A DNA stretch of 64,000 nt. Origin: Candidatus Corynebacterium faecigallinarum. GTDB taxonomy: Bacteria; Actinomycetota; Actinomycetes; Mycobacteriales; Mycobacteriaceae. This document shows, one piece after another, positions 16,772 through 24,758 of this stretch. The notes beneath the pieces are model-generated. The model was not told the DNA's origin, searched no databases, and saw nothing but the letters and a program-made list of their open reading frames with translations. The stretch spans positions 1-64,000 of the forward strand of contig DWVP01000003.1 of NCBI GenBank assembly GCA_019120175.1, in the 5' to 3' direction. Each line of letters begins with the position of its first letter. Positions within the stretch are counted from its first letter, which is position 1. A program made the translations under genes and the position numbers.

Positions 16772-19192
16772 CTACTCCCCTGCGGGGGCCACCGGGGTGC
16801 CCCCTGCCGGGACTCCGGCCTCATCCCCGGGCTCACCCCCGAGCCCGTCTTCTGCGGGGACCTCGTACATCTGACGACTGATCTCCTCGGCCAACATGGA
16901 GGAGAACAGCGAGGTGAAGTGCTGACCATCGCGGTAGACCAGCACATTGCCGACGACCGCCGGGCAGCGACCGTCGCGGCACAGTGCCGGGGTGACCTCG
17001 AGTTGGGTGATGTCGAGCCCCTCATAGGCCGGCAGTGCCGGGTTCTCCGGGGCGAGGCTGGCGAGCTCGTCCACACCACAGTCACCATCGAAGCCGACGG
17101 CGACGCACTCCCGGGCATTGCCCTGCTGGCCGGGGCCGGACATGTGCCACGGGGTGTCGCGCATACCCCAGGTGTGGATGCCGGCGTCGGTGAGCTTGGC
17201 GACCATGTCCACGTACTCCTGCGGCACCTGGTCCGGCCCGTTGCCTTCGATGGTGGTCGGCCGGGTGACGGTCATGAACACCCCGTCGGTCGGCGGGTTG
17301 TCGAAGATGTACTGCTGGGCGGACTGCTCCCACTCGCCGCACTCCGGGTAGGGCTCGCCGCTGAGGTGCGGCAGCTCCATGCCCAGCACACAACCCATCT
17401 TCAGCAACGGCACAATGCGGATGCCCTGCTCCTGGCCGATCTCGTCGAGGGCCGGCAGGAAGTGCTCGGAGTGGGAACCTCCGACCAGGTACATCAGCCG
17501 GTCGGAGTCCACGTCGCCGTACTCGCAGGGGATGTCGGAGGCGTTGAACTGCTGGGTGAGGATCAGGTTGGGTTCGACGAAACCGGAGAAGCAGCCGTCG
17601 TCCTGGGTGTCCGGCAGCATCTCGTCCTGGCCGATCTCCGGGTTCGGTTCCGGATCCAGGCCCTCCGGCACCGGTGCGTCCTGAAGGAACGCCCGCGGGC
17701 CGGGATAGTCGTCGCGGTTCACCTCGGAGGCGTCAGTGAGGGCCTCCTCCCCGGCGCGGTCGGCGATCGGACCGAACGCCAGCACCGCGCCGGTGGCGAC
17801 GACGATCAGTGTCGTGGCACCGACCTTGGTGGCACCACCCTTGCGCAGCGATGTGCGCAGGTAGGACGGGGTGAGAACCCAGGAGCGTCCGGGTTTGCGT
17901 CCCTGACGCAGCGGGGTCTCTATGAAGCGGTAGGTCGCCCAGCCCAGCAGGCAGGACACCACGACCACACCGGTGCCGACCAGGATTCCCTGGCCGGTGC
18001 CGAGCGTGGCGGTGATGCCGCCGAGCGCACCGGCTCCGTCCCCCGCGACGTCGGCCCCGGCTCCGACTGCGTCGGCTGGGTCGGCTGGGTCGGCGGCCCC
18101 CTCCGCGACGGAACCCTCGCCCTCGAGCGGGTCGGACAGCAGGTAGGTCACCAGCACCAGCATCGGCCAGTGCCACAGGTAGAGGCTGTAGGCGATGCGT
18201 CCGAGGAACTGGAACGGCCGGGTCTCCAGCAGGGCGGTGACGCCCTCGGAGCGCGGGGAACGGTCGTCCTCCACCGGGTTGCCGGCCAGCACGACCAGCA
18301 TCGCGCCAACCAGCGGGACCAGCGTCCACGGGCCGGGGAACTGCGCGGCACCGTCGAGGAACAGACCGGTGACGATGATCATCCCGACGCCGAGCACACC
18401 GGCCGGCCAGCGCAGGATCTCCCACACCCGCGGCAGGGTGCGGCCCAACAGCCAGATGCCGAACAGGCCGCCCAGGCCGATCTCCCAGAATCGGGAGAAC
18501 GGCGAGTAATAGTTCGCACCCTGGTCCTCGTTACCGAGCCAGGCGGCGTAGATGAAGCTGGCGACGGTGGCGATGACCAGCAGCCAGTGCAGCCCACCCG
18601 AGATGGCCCGGGTGGAACCGTCGCCGCGTCGTGCACCGGGTCGTCCCTTGTCGGGCCCCGCACCTGCGAGCAGGGCGATGCCGCCAATCAGCGCGATGAC
18701 CAGTAGGGAGCCGACGTAGATCTGCATCTGCACCGACATCGACCAGATGTGCTGGAAGACACTGACGTCCCGGTTCAGCGCGGAATAGTCCTGCCCCAGG
18801 TCGGTCAGGTGCAGGTTCTGCATGTAGAGCAGTGAGGCGGTGGCGTCCTCGGCGACCTCGCCCCAGCGGACCCGTCCGAAGATGACCGCAGCAGCGGCGG
18901 CCGACACCAACACCACGGTGACCAGGGCGGGGAACAGTCGACGCAGGATGCGCAGGAAGGACTGGACGACCGTCAGTCCCCTGGGGTCCAGCGCATTGCG
19001 GATCTGCGGGCCGAAGAAGAAGATGCCGCCCAGCAGGAGGAACACGTCCACACCGGCGGAAACCCGGCCGATGAAGACGTGGAAGACCACAACCAGCGCG
19101 ATCGCCAGGCCGCGGAGTCCGTCGATGTCGGTGCGGTGACCGGGCCTGGCGGACCGCCGGGGGGATACGGCAGCAGACTGTGGGGCATTCAT
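16772..19192 (-). CDS. Acyltransferase-3 with C-terminal SGNH domain, paralogue 4
   Basis: 806 residues; the first gene of the tandem array in the direction of transcription. TDIDGLRGLAIALVVVFH with R-x10-H, then HIWSMSVQMQIYVGSL, then SGNH blocks GGSHSEHFLPALDEIG and VYRDGQHFT. It has a Gly/Ala/Asp-rich inter-helix loop partly encoded by a 9-bp repeat near 18070, and a short Gly/Pro/Ala tail instead of VDPG repeats. A TAGCAT box lies 9 nt before the ATG at 19192, the same spacing seen at paralogues 2 and 5. It probably drives the 4-3 pair. Confidence 0.88.
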   Translation of the reverse strand: MNAPQSAAVSPRRSARPGHRTDIDGLRGLAIALVVVFHVFIGRVSAGVDVFLLLGGIFFFGPQIRNALDPRGLTVVQSFLRILRRLFPALVTVVLVSAAAAAVIFGRVRWGEVAEDATASLLYMQNLHLTDLGQDYSALNRDVSVFQHIWSMSVQMQIYVGSLLVIALIGGIALLAGAGPDKGRPGARRGDGSTRAISGGLHWLLVIATVASFIYAAWLGNEDQGANYYSPFSRFWEIGLGGLFGIWLLGRTLPRVWEILRWPAGVLGVGMIIVTGLFLDGAAQFPGPWTLVPLVGAMLVVLAGNPVEDDRSPRSEGVTALLETRPFQFLGRIAYSLYLWHWPMLVLVTYLLSDPLEGEGSVAEGAADPADPADAVGAGADVAGDGAGALGGITATLGTGQGILVGTGVVVVSCLLGWATYRFIETPLRQGRKPGRSWVLTPSYLRTSLRKGGATKVGATTLIVVATGAVLAFGPIADRAGEEALTDASEVNRDDYPGPRAFLQDAPVPEGLDPEPNPEIGQDEMLPDTQDDGCFSGFVEPNLILTQQFNASDIPCEYGDVDSDRLMYLVGGSHSEHFLPALDEIGQEQGIRIVPLLKMGCVLGMELPHLSGEPYPECGEWEQSAQQYIFDNPPTDGVFMTVTRPTTIEGNGPDQVPQEYVDMVAKLTDAGIHTWGMRDTPWHMSGPGQQGNARECVAVGFDGDCGVDELASLAPENPALPAYEGLDITQLEVTPALCRDGRCPAVVGNVLVYRDGQHFTSLFSSMLAEEISRQMYEVPAEDGLGGEPGDEAGVPAGGTPVAPAGE
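18070..18093. repeat. 9-bp tandem repeat in paralogue 4
   Basis: GGTCGGCTG-type units repeated about 2.5 times inside the coding region, giving an Ala-Asp-Pro repeat in a predicted loop. Confidence 0.6.
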
Positions 19193-19284
19193 CGGGCACT
19201 AATGCTAGCCCGAAGAACCCCCGAATCGACGCATCAGGGGTCTCGGGTCGCCCGGAATTCTGTGTGCCGGGGTGCTGTGGGACG

Positions 19285-19857
19285 CTAGGTTGCGTCGAAC
19301 CCCGGGTGGTAGGTGACCACCGCCTGTGGATAGGACGCGGCGCCGGCTCCGCCGCCATCGAGCCGGAGGGCCTGGAAGTAGGCGGAGTTGTCCGGGTCCA
19401 GCCCGGCCATCGTCAGTCCCTCGCGTTCCGCGAAGCCGAAACGCTGGTACAGCGAGGGTTCGCCGAGCAGTACCGCACCGGTGGCCTCCAGGTCGACCAG
19501 GGCGTCCACCACCGCCTTGACCAGGGCAGAGCCGATTCCCTGGCGTTGGAACTCCGGGTGCACCGACATCGGGCCCAGCCCGTACCAGCCCTCAGCGGGT
19601 GGGTCGAGGGTCACCGGGGAGGCCGCGACGTGGCCGACGATGCGTCCGGCATGCACCGCAACCAGGGACAAGGTGAGCGCTTCGGCGTCCCGCAGGGCGT
19701 CGATGATGGCCGCCTCCGTGCCGGAGGTGTGGTCGGCGGTGGCGAAGGCCTCGGCGGTCAGCGCGTGGATGGCACCGACATCCTCGCCGTCGGATCCTTC
19801 GGGACGGATGACGGGGTAGTCGTGCTCGACAGTGTCGGTGGTGTAGTCGGTGCCCAT
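19285..19857 (-). CDS. GNAT-family N-acetyltransferase
   Basis: 190 residues. The acetyl-CoA binding region is clear: GLGPMSVHPEFQRQGIGSALVKAVVDAL (about residues 93-120, with the Q/R-x-x-G-x-G/A motif), followed by VLLGEPSLYQRFGFAEREGL, typical of the YhbS-like subgroup. The acceptor is unknown. The ATG at 19857 has a TAAACT box 6 nt upstream inside the 15-nt gap after the aldo/keto reductase, so it may be transcribed both by read-through and from its own leaderless start. Confidence 0.85.
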   Translation of the reverse strand: MGTDYTTDTVEHDYPVIRPEGSDGEDVGAIHALTAEAFATADHTSGTEAAIIDALRDAEALTLSLVAVHAGRIVGHVAASPVTLDPPAEGWYGLGPMSVHPEFQRQGIGSALVKAVVDALVDLEATGAVLLGEPSLYQRFGFAEREGLTMAGLDPDNSAYFQALRLDGGGAGAASYPQAVVTYHPGFDAT

Positions 19858-19863
19858 GGTTGA

Positions 19864-19869
19864 AGTTTA
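19864..19869 (-). promoter_or_regulatory. Leaderless -10 box for GNAT gene
   Basis: TAAACT (minus strand) ends 6 nt before the ATG at 19857. Confidence 0.4.
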
Positions 19870-19872
19870 CCT

Positions 19873-20862
19873 TCAGAAACCAGTCGAAGCACTGTCCAAT
19901 CTGCTGATGTTCTCATCACTGAGCTGCAGTGTCGTCGCCGCCAGCAGCGGGGCAACCTGCTCGACGGTGCGCGCCGAGGCGATCGGTGCGGTGACCCCCT
20001 TGGCGATCAGCCAGGCCAGGGCCACCGACGCCGGCTCGACGTCGTGCTCCTCGGCCACCTCGCGGACGGCCTCGACCACGGCGAAGGGGTCGGGGGCGTC
20101 GGCACTGTCGTCCCCGAAGTAACCCGCGGCCATGCCCTCACGGGCGGCCCCGGCGATGTCCTCACGGCTGGCGTACTTGCCGGTCAGCAGGCCTGAGGCC
20201 AGCGAGAAGTAGCTGAACACACCCACGCCGTACTCTTCGGCGACGAGTCCGTAGCCCTCCTCGTAGTCACTGCGGGCCAGCAGGCTGTACTGCGGCTGGA
20301 CCGCGAGCGGGATGGCCCGGTCCAGCTCCAGTTCGCGGGCGGTCTCGTAGAACTCGCGGATCCGGTCGGGGGTGTAGTTCGACAGGCCGAGGAAGCGCAC
20401 CTTGCCGGAATCGATCAGTTCAGCGGCGGTTTTCACCTGGTCGGCGATGGACACCGACTCATCGTCGTAGTGGTAGTAGTAGATGTCCACGTGGTCGGTC
20501 TGCAGTCGCTGCAGGGAACGCTCGAGGTTGGCCAGCACGGTGTCGTGCGCCAGACCCGGCGCGTCCTGGATGGCGCCGACCTTCGTCACCAGCACAACGT
20601 CCTGCCGGGTGCCACGGTCGGCCAGCCACTGGCCGAGGAGGGTCTCGGACTCGCCGCCGGAGTGCCCCTCGGCCCACTGGGAGTACATGTCAGCGGTGTC
20701 GATGACCGAGCCGCCGCCAGCGAGGAAGGCGTCGAGCACGGCGAAGGACTCGTCGGCGTCGGAGGTCCAGCCGAAGGTGTTGCCACCCAGGCTGACCGGC
20801 GCGACCTTCAGGTCGGTGCCGGGGATCTCGACGCGGGGAACGGTCGTTGTCGATTCAGTCAT
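19873..20862 (-). CDS. Aldo/keto reductase
   Basis: 329 residues, NADPH-dependent AKR fold. DTADMYSQWAEGHSGGESETLLGQWL (about residues 51-76) holds the catalytic Asp and Tyr; VLVTKVG holds the catalytic Lys near 92. The substrate-side strand DHVDIYYYHYDD contains His where many members have LxH. SNYTPDRIREF and SGLLTGKY are family landmarks. The start at 20862 is fixed by a TAGCGT box 7 nt upstream; earlier in-frame starts would fall inside that promoter. It diverges from the FAD/NAD(P) protein at 21195 across a region with a large palindrome. Confidence 0.9.
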   Translation of the reverse strand: MTESTTTVPRVEIPGTDLKVAPVSLGGNTFGWTSDADESFAVLDAFLAGGGSVIDTADMYSQWAEGHSGGESETLLGQWLADRGTRQDVVLVTKVGAIQDAPGLAHDTVLANLERSLQRLQTDHVDIYYYHYDDESVSIADQVKTAAELIDSGKVRFLGLSNYTPDRIREFYETARELELDRAIPLAVQPQYSLLARSDYEEGYGLVAEEYGVGVFSYFSLASGLLTGKYASREDIAGAAREGMAAGYFGDDSADAPDPFAVVEAVREVAEEHDVEPASVALAWLIAKGVTAPIASARTVEQVAPLLAATTLQLSDENISRLDSASTGF

Positions 20863-20869
20863 GGAGTCC

Positions 20870-20875
20870 ACGCTA
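20870..20875 (-). promoter_or_regulatory. Leaderless -10 box for aldo/keto reductase
   Basis: TAGCGT (minus strand), 7 nt before the ATG at 20862. Confidence 0.5.
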
Positions 20876-21000
20876 CGCCCGTGACCCCCCCGGCCCGTCG
20901 GACCGACCCGAACGCCACCCGACGACTGCACTGCGTTCCAGTGTGAACTCACGGTGCCCCGGGCGGCGCCGGAAGACGATGGGGAACAGGTGCAGGATGT

Positions 21001-21088
21001 CATCGTAAGTGGGCGGCTGGTCAGTGTAGATGGCCAACATCTGGGTGATATCCGGCCATCTACACTGACCAACTGACCGTTTACGATG
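21001..21088. repeat. 88-nt palindrome with perfect 17-bp core arms
   Basis: GGTCAGTGTAGATGGCC (21019-21035) is repeated perfectly in inverse orientation at 21054-21070. A second perfect pair, CATCGTAA / TTACGATG, flanks it at 21001-21008 and 21081-21088 with equal 10-nt spacing on both sides. About 30 of 35 positions pair around an 18-nt centre. Confidence 0.85.
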
Positions 21089-21092
21089 CCAC

Positions 21093-21122
21093 TAGATATG
21101 AGCCAGGTAGATATGTGCCAGG
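21093..21122 (+). repeat. Two tandem 15-bp direct repeats
   Basis: TAGATATGAGCCAGG (21093-21107) is immediately followed by TAGATATGTGCCAGG (21108-21122), differing at one base. Position upstream of a promoter suggests regulator binding. Confidence 0.7.
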
Positions 21123-21181
21123 CTGACTGCCCGACAGATTTCCCTCGCGTCAGCACCCCTCAACCTGGCTTCCCTCTGGAT

Positions 21182-21187
21182 TACCAT
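21182..21187 (+). promoter_or_regulatory. Leaderless -10 box for FAD/NAD(P)-binding protein
   Basis: TACCAT followed by 7 nt and ATG at 21195. This favours 21195 over the ATG at 21186, which overlaps the box. Confidence 0.45.
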
Positions 21188-21194
21188 GAGCTAC

Positions 21195-23213
21195 ATGCCC
21201 ACGCTCGCGATCATCGGAGGCGGCCCGCGCGGCATCTCGGTCCTGGAACGGATCGTCGCCGCAGCCTCCACCCTGCCCACCGACCTCCCCCTGGACGTCC
21301 ACCTCGTCGACGACACCGAACCCGGTGCCGGCCGGGTGTGGCGCACCGACCAGACCCGCACCCTGTGCATGAACACCCTGGCGGACGCGGTCACGCTGTT
21401 CACCGAGCCGGGTTCCACGGTGGCCCTGCCGGTTCTCGAGGGCCCCACGATGTACGAGTGGATCCAGCTGCACCGGGGTGAGCCGTTGGACGCCACGGTC
21501 GACCCGAACGGGGCGAAGAGTGCCCTGGTGGCGGCACATCCGGCGGCGCTGCCGGAGGCGTACGCAGCGGAGTTGGCCGCCAGCGTTCCAGAGTCCCACC
21601 CGTCGCGTGCGCTGTACGGCGAGTACCTGCGCTGGGTGCTGTCGGTGGTGCTCGAGCTGGCCGCCGGGCCGGCCGCCAGTGAGGACGGCGGACGGGTCAC
21701 CGTGACCCTCCACACCGCCACGGCCACGGAGATCAGCAGCGAGGATGCTGCTGACCGGATCGTCCTGTCCACCGGCGAGGAGATCCTCGCCGACGCCACC
21801 GTGCTCGCCCTGGGCTGGACCGACACCACCGACGATGCGATGGAGGCCTTCACCGACACCGCCGTGTCGACCTACCCCGGTTTGACGTGGGTGCGCCCCG
21901 GAAACCCCGCTGACCAGGACATCTGCAGCATCGACTCCTTCGCCGATTCCGGCGAGGAGGTGCTCGTGCGAGGGTTGGGGATGGGTTTCTTCGACGTGAT
22001 GGCAATGCTCACCATCGACCGGGGAGGACGCTTCGTCCCCGATCCGCAGTCCCGTTCCGGGCTGACCTATGAGCCCTGCGGCGCTGAACCGCACCTGCTG
22101 GTGGCATCCCACCACGGATACCCCTACCAGCCGAAACCTGTGTACGGTACCTTGCCGCCGGCCGCGGTGATGCCACGGTTCGCCGCTGCGAAGGCTGCCG
22201 TGCCCGCTGATGCCCCGGCGGATTCCGTCGATTTCGACGCCACCCTGTGGCCGGCGATCCTGCGGGACGCCCAGGAGGCCTACTACCGGGTGCTGCTGGG
22301 CAAAGGGTCGGACCAGGATCCGGAGACCCTGGACCAGGTCATCGCCGTGATCGACGCGCCGGACGCCGACCCCTGGTCGCTGCACACCGACCCCCGGCTC
22401 GACGGTCTGGTGACGGCGGAACAGCGCTTCAACCTGTCGTTCCACGCCGATCCGGTGGCACGGTTCGCGGCGAACGGTACCGCCACCGGCCCCACCATCG
22501 ACGAGCTGACCGCCATGATCGCCGACAACCTGGCCCTCGACCTCACCGAGGCGTTGCGGGGTCGGGACTCCGCGGTGAAGGCCGGACTACAGGTCATCGG
22601 GTCTGCCCGAAAGCCCGCCGGGATCGTCGACCAGCCGAACCGATACACCACCGCTTCCCGGCGCGGCGGCCTGGCAGAGCTCAAGCGGGTCGGCCAGATG
22701 GTCGGCTCCGGCCCGCCGGCGTTCCGCACCGCCGAACTGCTGTGCCTGGTCGACGCCGGCTACGTGCGCTTCCTCGGCGGCCACCCGACGATCGTCATCG
22801 ACCCAGAGGCCCCGGCGTTCCTGGCCAGCTCCCCGTCCAGCGGGGAAGAGCAGGTCAGTTCCACCACGTTGGTGGACGCCTGGCTGCACAAGCCGGATGT
22901 GCAGGTATCCACCGATCCCCTGACTAAGTCACTGCGGTCGTCCGGCCGGCTGCGGACCTGGAAGCGCGGCGACGGCACCCCGACGAGGGCCCCGGAGGTC
23001 GACCTGACGAGTACGCGTGTGGTTGGCGCCTCCGGCGAGGTTGATCCGCGGGTGCACATGATCGGTATCCCGCTGCAGGAGGTCCGAGCGGACATGACGA
23101 TCTCCCCGATGCCGCGCACCGATCCGCTGATGCTGCAGGAAACCGATGCAGCTGCCGCCTCGGCGCTTCGGGTAGTGCAGGGCCTGCAGAGCCTGCAGAG
23201 CCTGCAGGACTGA
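21195..23213 (+). CDS. FAD/NAD(P)-binding protein (adenylate-forming-type N-hydroxylase-like flavoprotein)
   Basis: 672 residues. The N-terminus is a dinucleotide-binding fold with LAIIGGGPRGISVLERI (residues 4-20), the pattern of the FAD-NAD(P)-binding family found in large uncharacterised actinobacterial flavoproteins. A second glycine-rich segment (VLVRGLGMGFFDVMAML) lies near residue 258. The end carries a 9-bp repeat giving Leu-Gln-Ser-Leu-Gln-Ser. The reaction is unknown. The DNA glycosylase gene starts 12 nt downstream, so they form a probable operon. The divergent neighbour is an aldo/keto reductase. Confidence 0.82.
   Translation: MPTLAIIGGGPRGISVLERIVAAASTLPTDLPLDVHLVDDTEPGAGRVWRTDQTRTLCMNTLADAVTLFTEPGSTVALPVLEGPTMYEWIQLHRGEPLDATVDPNGAKSALVAAHPAALPEAYAAELAASVPESHPSRALYGEYLRWVLSVVLELAAGPAASEDGGRVTVTLHTATATEISSEDAADRIVLSTGEEILADATVLALGWTDTTDDAMEAFTDTAVSTYPGLTWVRPGNPADQDICSIDSFADSGEEVLVRGLGMGFFDVMAMLTIDRGGRFVPDPQSRSGLTYEPCGAEPHLLVASHHGYPYQPKPVYGTLPPAAVMPRFAAAKAAVPADAPADSVDFDATLWPAILRDAQEAYYRVLLGKGSDQDPETLDQVIAVIDAPDADPWSLHTDPRLDGLVTAEQRFNLSFHADPVARFAANGTATGPTIDELTAMIADNLALDLTEALRGRDSAVKAGLQVIGSARKPAGIVDQPNRYTTASRRGGLAELKRVGQMVGSGPPAFRTAELLCLVDAGYVRFLGGHPTIVIDPEAPAFLASSPSSGEEQVSSTTLVDAWLHKPDVQVSTDPLTKSLRSSGRLRTWKRGDGTPTRAPEVDLTSTRVVGASGEVDPRVHMIGIPLQEVRADMTISPMPRTDPLMLQETDAAAASALRVVQGLQSLQSLQD
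23182..23208 (+). repeat. 9-bp tandem repeat (3 units)
   Basis: GCCTGCAGA, GCCTGCAGA, GCCTGCAGG at the 3' end of the flavoprotein gene, encoding Leu-Gln-Ser repeats. Confidence 0.8.
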
Positions 23214-23225
23214 CGGAGCAGAACT

Positions 23226-23993
23226 GTGCTTGACCTCACCGCGTCCCCCGAAATCGTCGCACCGCTGCTTCTTGGCGCGGTGCTGCGGCGCAACGACAGT
23301 GCCGACGGTGCTGACGGTGCGTCCAACGCTGTCGCGGTGCAGATCACCGAGGTCGAGGCGTACCCGGGAGTGGGGGACGCAGCGTCCCACACCGCCAAGG
23401 GGTGGACCCCGCGGTGCGCGACGATGTTCGGGCCGCCGGGGCATCTGTACGTCTACGCCAGTTACGGGATCCACCGGGCGGGCAATATCGTGTGCCGCCC
23501 GGACGGTATCGGTGCCGGTGTGCTGCTGCGTGCCGGACGGGTCGTCGAGGGGATGGATGTCGCCCGGGCGCGGCGGACACAGGTACGCACGCGGACCAGC
23601 GAGTCCGGTGTCGAGGAACTGTCGACCGTGGTACCGGCCGATGAGGCATTGGCCAGCGGCCCGGGGAACCTCGGGGCGGCACTCGGCCTGGACCTGGACC
23701 TCGACGGCGCGACGTTGGAGGTTTTCGGCGCAGGCGGCAGCGACGCTGGCGACGATAGCGCTGGCGAGATTGGCGCTGGCTACGGTGCCTTCAGCGGTGC
23801 GCCCTCTCCCCTCTCGCCCAACTCCCCCACCACGGCGACCTTCTCCCTGTTCCCGGCAGCGGAACCGGTGGAGTGCGTGCGCGGCAAGCGCATCGGCATC
23901 TCGAAGAACGTCGATGCCCCGCTACGGTTCTGGATCCCCGGCGACCGGACGGTGACCTCCCCGCGCAGTCGCCGTTCCGGCGCACCGCTGTAG
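23226..23993 (+). CDS. mpg: 3-methyladenine DNA glycosylase (AAG/Mpg family)
   Basis: 255 residues, monofunctional base-excision enzyme that removes alkylated purines. Signature segments are ITEVEAYPGVGDAASHTAKG (about 40-59, catalytic Glu), TPRCATMFGPPGHLYVYASYGIH (60-82) and the C-terminal GKRIGISKN. An Ala/Asp/Ser-rich insertion (about 175-205) encoded by GCTGGCGA-like repeats is not typical of the family. GTG start at 23226 is supported by a GGAG ribosome site 8-11 nt upstream. Confidence 0.92.
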   Translation: MLDLTASPEIVAPLLLGAVLRRNDSADGADGASNAVAVQITEVEAYPGVGDAASHTAKGWTPRCATMFGPPGHLYVYASYGIHRAGNIVCRPDGIGAGVLLRAGRVVEGMDVARARRTQVRTRTSESGVEELSTVVPADEALASGPGNLGAALGLDLDLDGATLEVFGAGGSDAGDDSAGEIGAGYGAFSGAPSPLSPNSPTTATFSLFPAAEPVECVRGKRIGISKNVDAPLRFWIPGDRTVTSPRSRRSGAPL

Positions 23994-24068
23994 CTGCCCC
24001 ACCGGGACTATCCTGGGCAGTGACCGACACACCCCACGACCTACCCCACGACACGGAGGATCACCACC

Positions 24069-24428
24069 ATGGCCGACTGGACCTACATCGACGGACTTGC
24101 CGATGCCCATCCCGGCATAGAGAAGACCAACTACGAGATCCCCCGCACCGACATCAAGCAGGCGAAACCCGAGGTCGACCTACGTGGGGTCACCGACGGG
24201 GCACGGGTAATCCGATTGGCCTTCCGCGATGGCGACGTGATGCCCGACCACCATGCCGCCGCCCCGATCCTCATCATGGGCCAGACCGGAACCGTCGACA
24301 TCTCCGTCGAAGGTGCCGATGCCCCGGTCACGGTGACCCCGGGCACGGGGCTGCACATCGGAGCGAAGATCACCCACAGTCTGACCGCTCTCGAATCCGC
24401 GACAGTCACCCTGCTGGTCCTGGACTGA
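24069..24428 (+). CDS. Small single-domain cupin protein
   Basis: 119 residues. A beta-barrel cupin pattern is visible: VIRLAFRDGDVMPDHHAAAPILIMGQTGTVDISVEG (residues about 45-80) followed by PGTGLHIGAKITHSLTALESATVTLLVLD. The metal-binding set is reduced: one His pair after DGDVMPD and a late His. Metal binding and function are therefore uncertain. ATG at 24069 follows a good GGAGG ribosome site. Confidence 0.82.
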   Translation: MADWTYIDGLADAHPGIEKTNYEIPRTDIKQAKPEVDLRGVTDGARVIRLAFRDGDVMPDHHAAAPILIMGQTGTVDISVEGADAPVTVTPGTGLHIGAKITHSLTALESATVTLLVLD

Positions 24429-24487
24429 CGCTGTAGAACACACACCTGCGCCCAGAAGTACTTACTGAACTATTGACATATACAGAG

Positions 24488-24503
24488 CGTGATTCCCATC
24501 ACA
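24488..24503. promoter_or_regulatory. GlxR (CRP-type) site candidate 1
   Basis: CGTGATTCCCATCACA matches TGTGA-N6-TCACA at nine of ten fixed positions. Confidence 0.5.
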
Positions 24504-24511
24504 TGAGAGAT

Positions 24512-24532
24512 GGGGGTGAAAATTTCACCCCC
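24512..24532. promoter_or_regulatory. Perfect palindrome of RamA-type motifs
   Basis: GGGGGTGAAA and TTTCACCCCC form perfect 10-bp arms around a single A. Each arm contains a motif of the RamA type (TG4-6T/C or AC4-5A/G/T) as described for C. glutamicum. Confidence 0.55.
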
Positions 24533-24643
24533 GCCATCCCTGATCGAAACTGCCTCGCAGAACGACAGATGCTCCTATACCTCAATGTCACGGGAAGAAA
24601 TCACCCCCGCTTCATATCTGCTGCCGCATAATATGATCGTTGC

Positions 24644-24659
24644 TGTGATGGCAGTCACA
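24644..24659. promoter_or_regulatory. GlxR (CRP-type) site candidate 2
   Basis: TGTGATGGCAGTCACA matches TGTGA-N6-TCACA at every fixed position. It lies 12 nt after the CATAAT -10 candidate, consistent with repression. Confidence 0.65.
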
Positions 24660-24758
24660 CCCCGGGCGTTGTTAGCGTTCGTCACACTGCTTCCCCGTAC
24701 TCCACCGGGGCCCGGCAATCACCCTCACCTGTCCCCCACCGAGAAATGGGAGAACCAC

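Larger units (their letters stand above)
20863..21194. other. 332-bp divergent intergenic region
   Basis: No gene is supported here. It contains the two divergent leaderless promoters at its ends, an 88-nt imperfect palindrome (21001-21088) and two tandem 15-bp repeats (21093-21122). The latter lie 60-89 nt before the -10 box of the plus-strand gene. Confidence 0.7.
24429..24758. other. 330-bp regulatory region upstream of alcohol dehydrogenase
   Basis: No gene is supported. The region is rich in sites matching C. glutamicum carbon regulators: two GlxR-like sites (24488-24503 and 24644-24659), a palindrome made of two RamA-type G/C runs (24512-24532), and further ACCCCC-type motifs near 24602-24608 and 24659-24664. 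An AT-rich CATAAT at 24627-24632 is the best -10 candidate. Confidence 0.6.

Noticed and set aside
9074..19192. Phage O-antigen-conversion or capsule island
   Set aside because: There are no glycosyltransferase, flippase or polymerase genes between the copies, no mobility genes and no change in GC content visible by eye.
21086..21481. Small open frame starting in the direct repeats before the flavoprotein
   Set aside because: It overlaps the flavoprotein start in another frame and its translation (many Arg/His/Pro) has no protein character.
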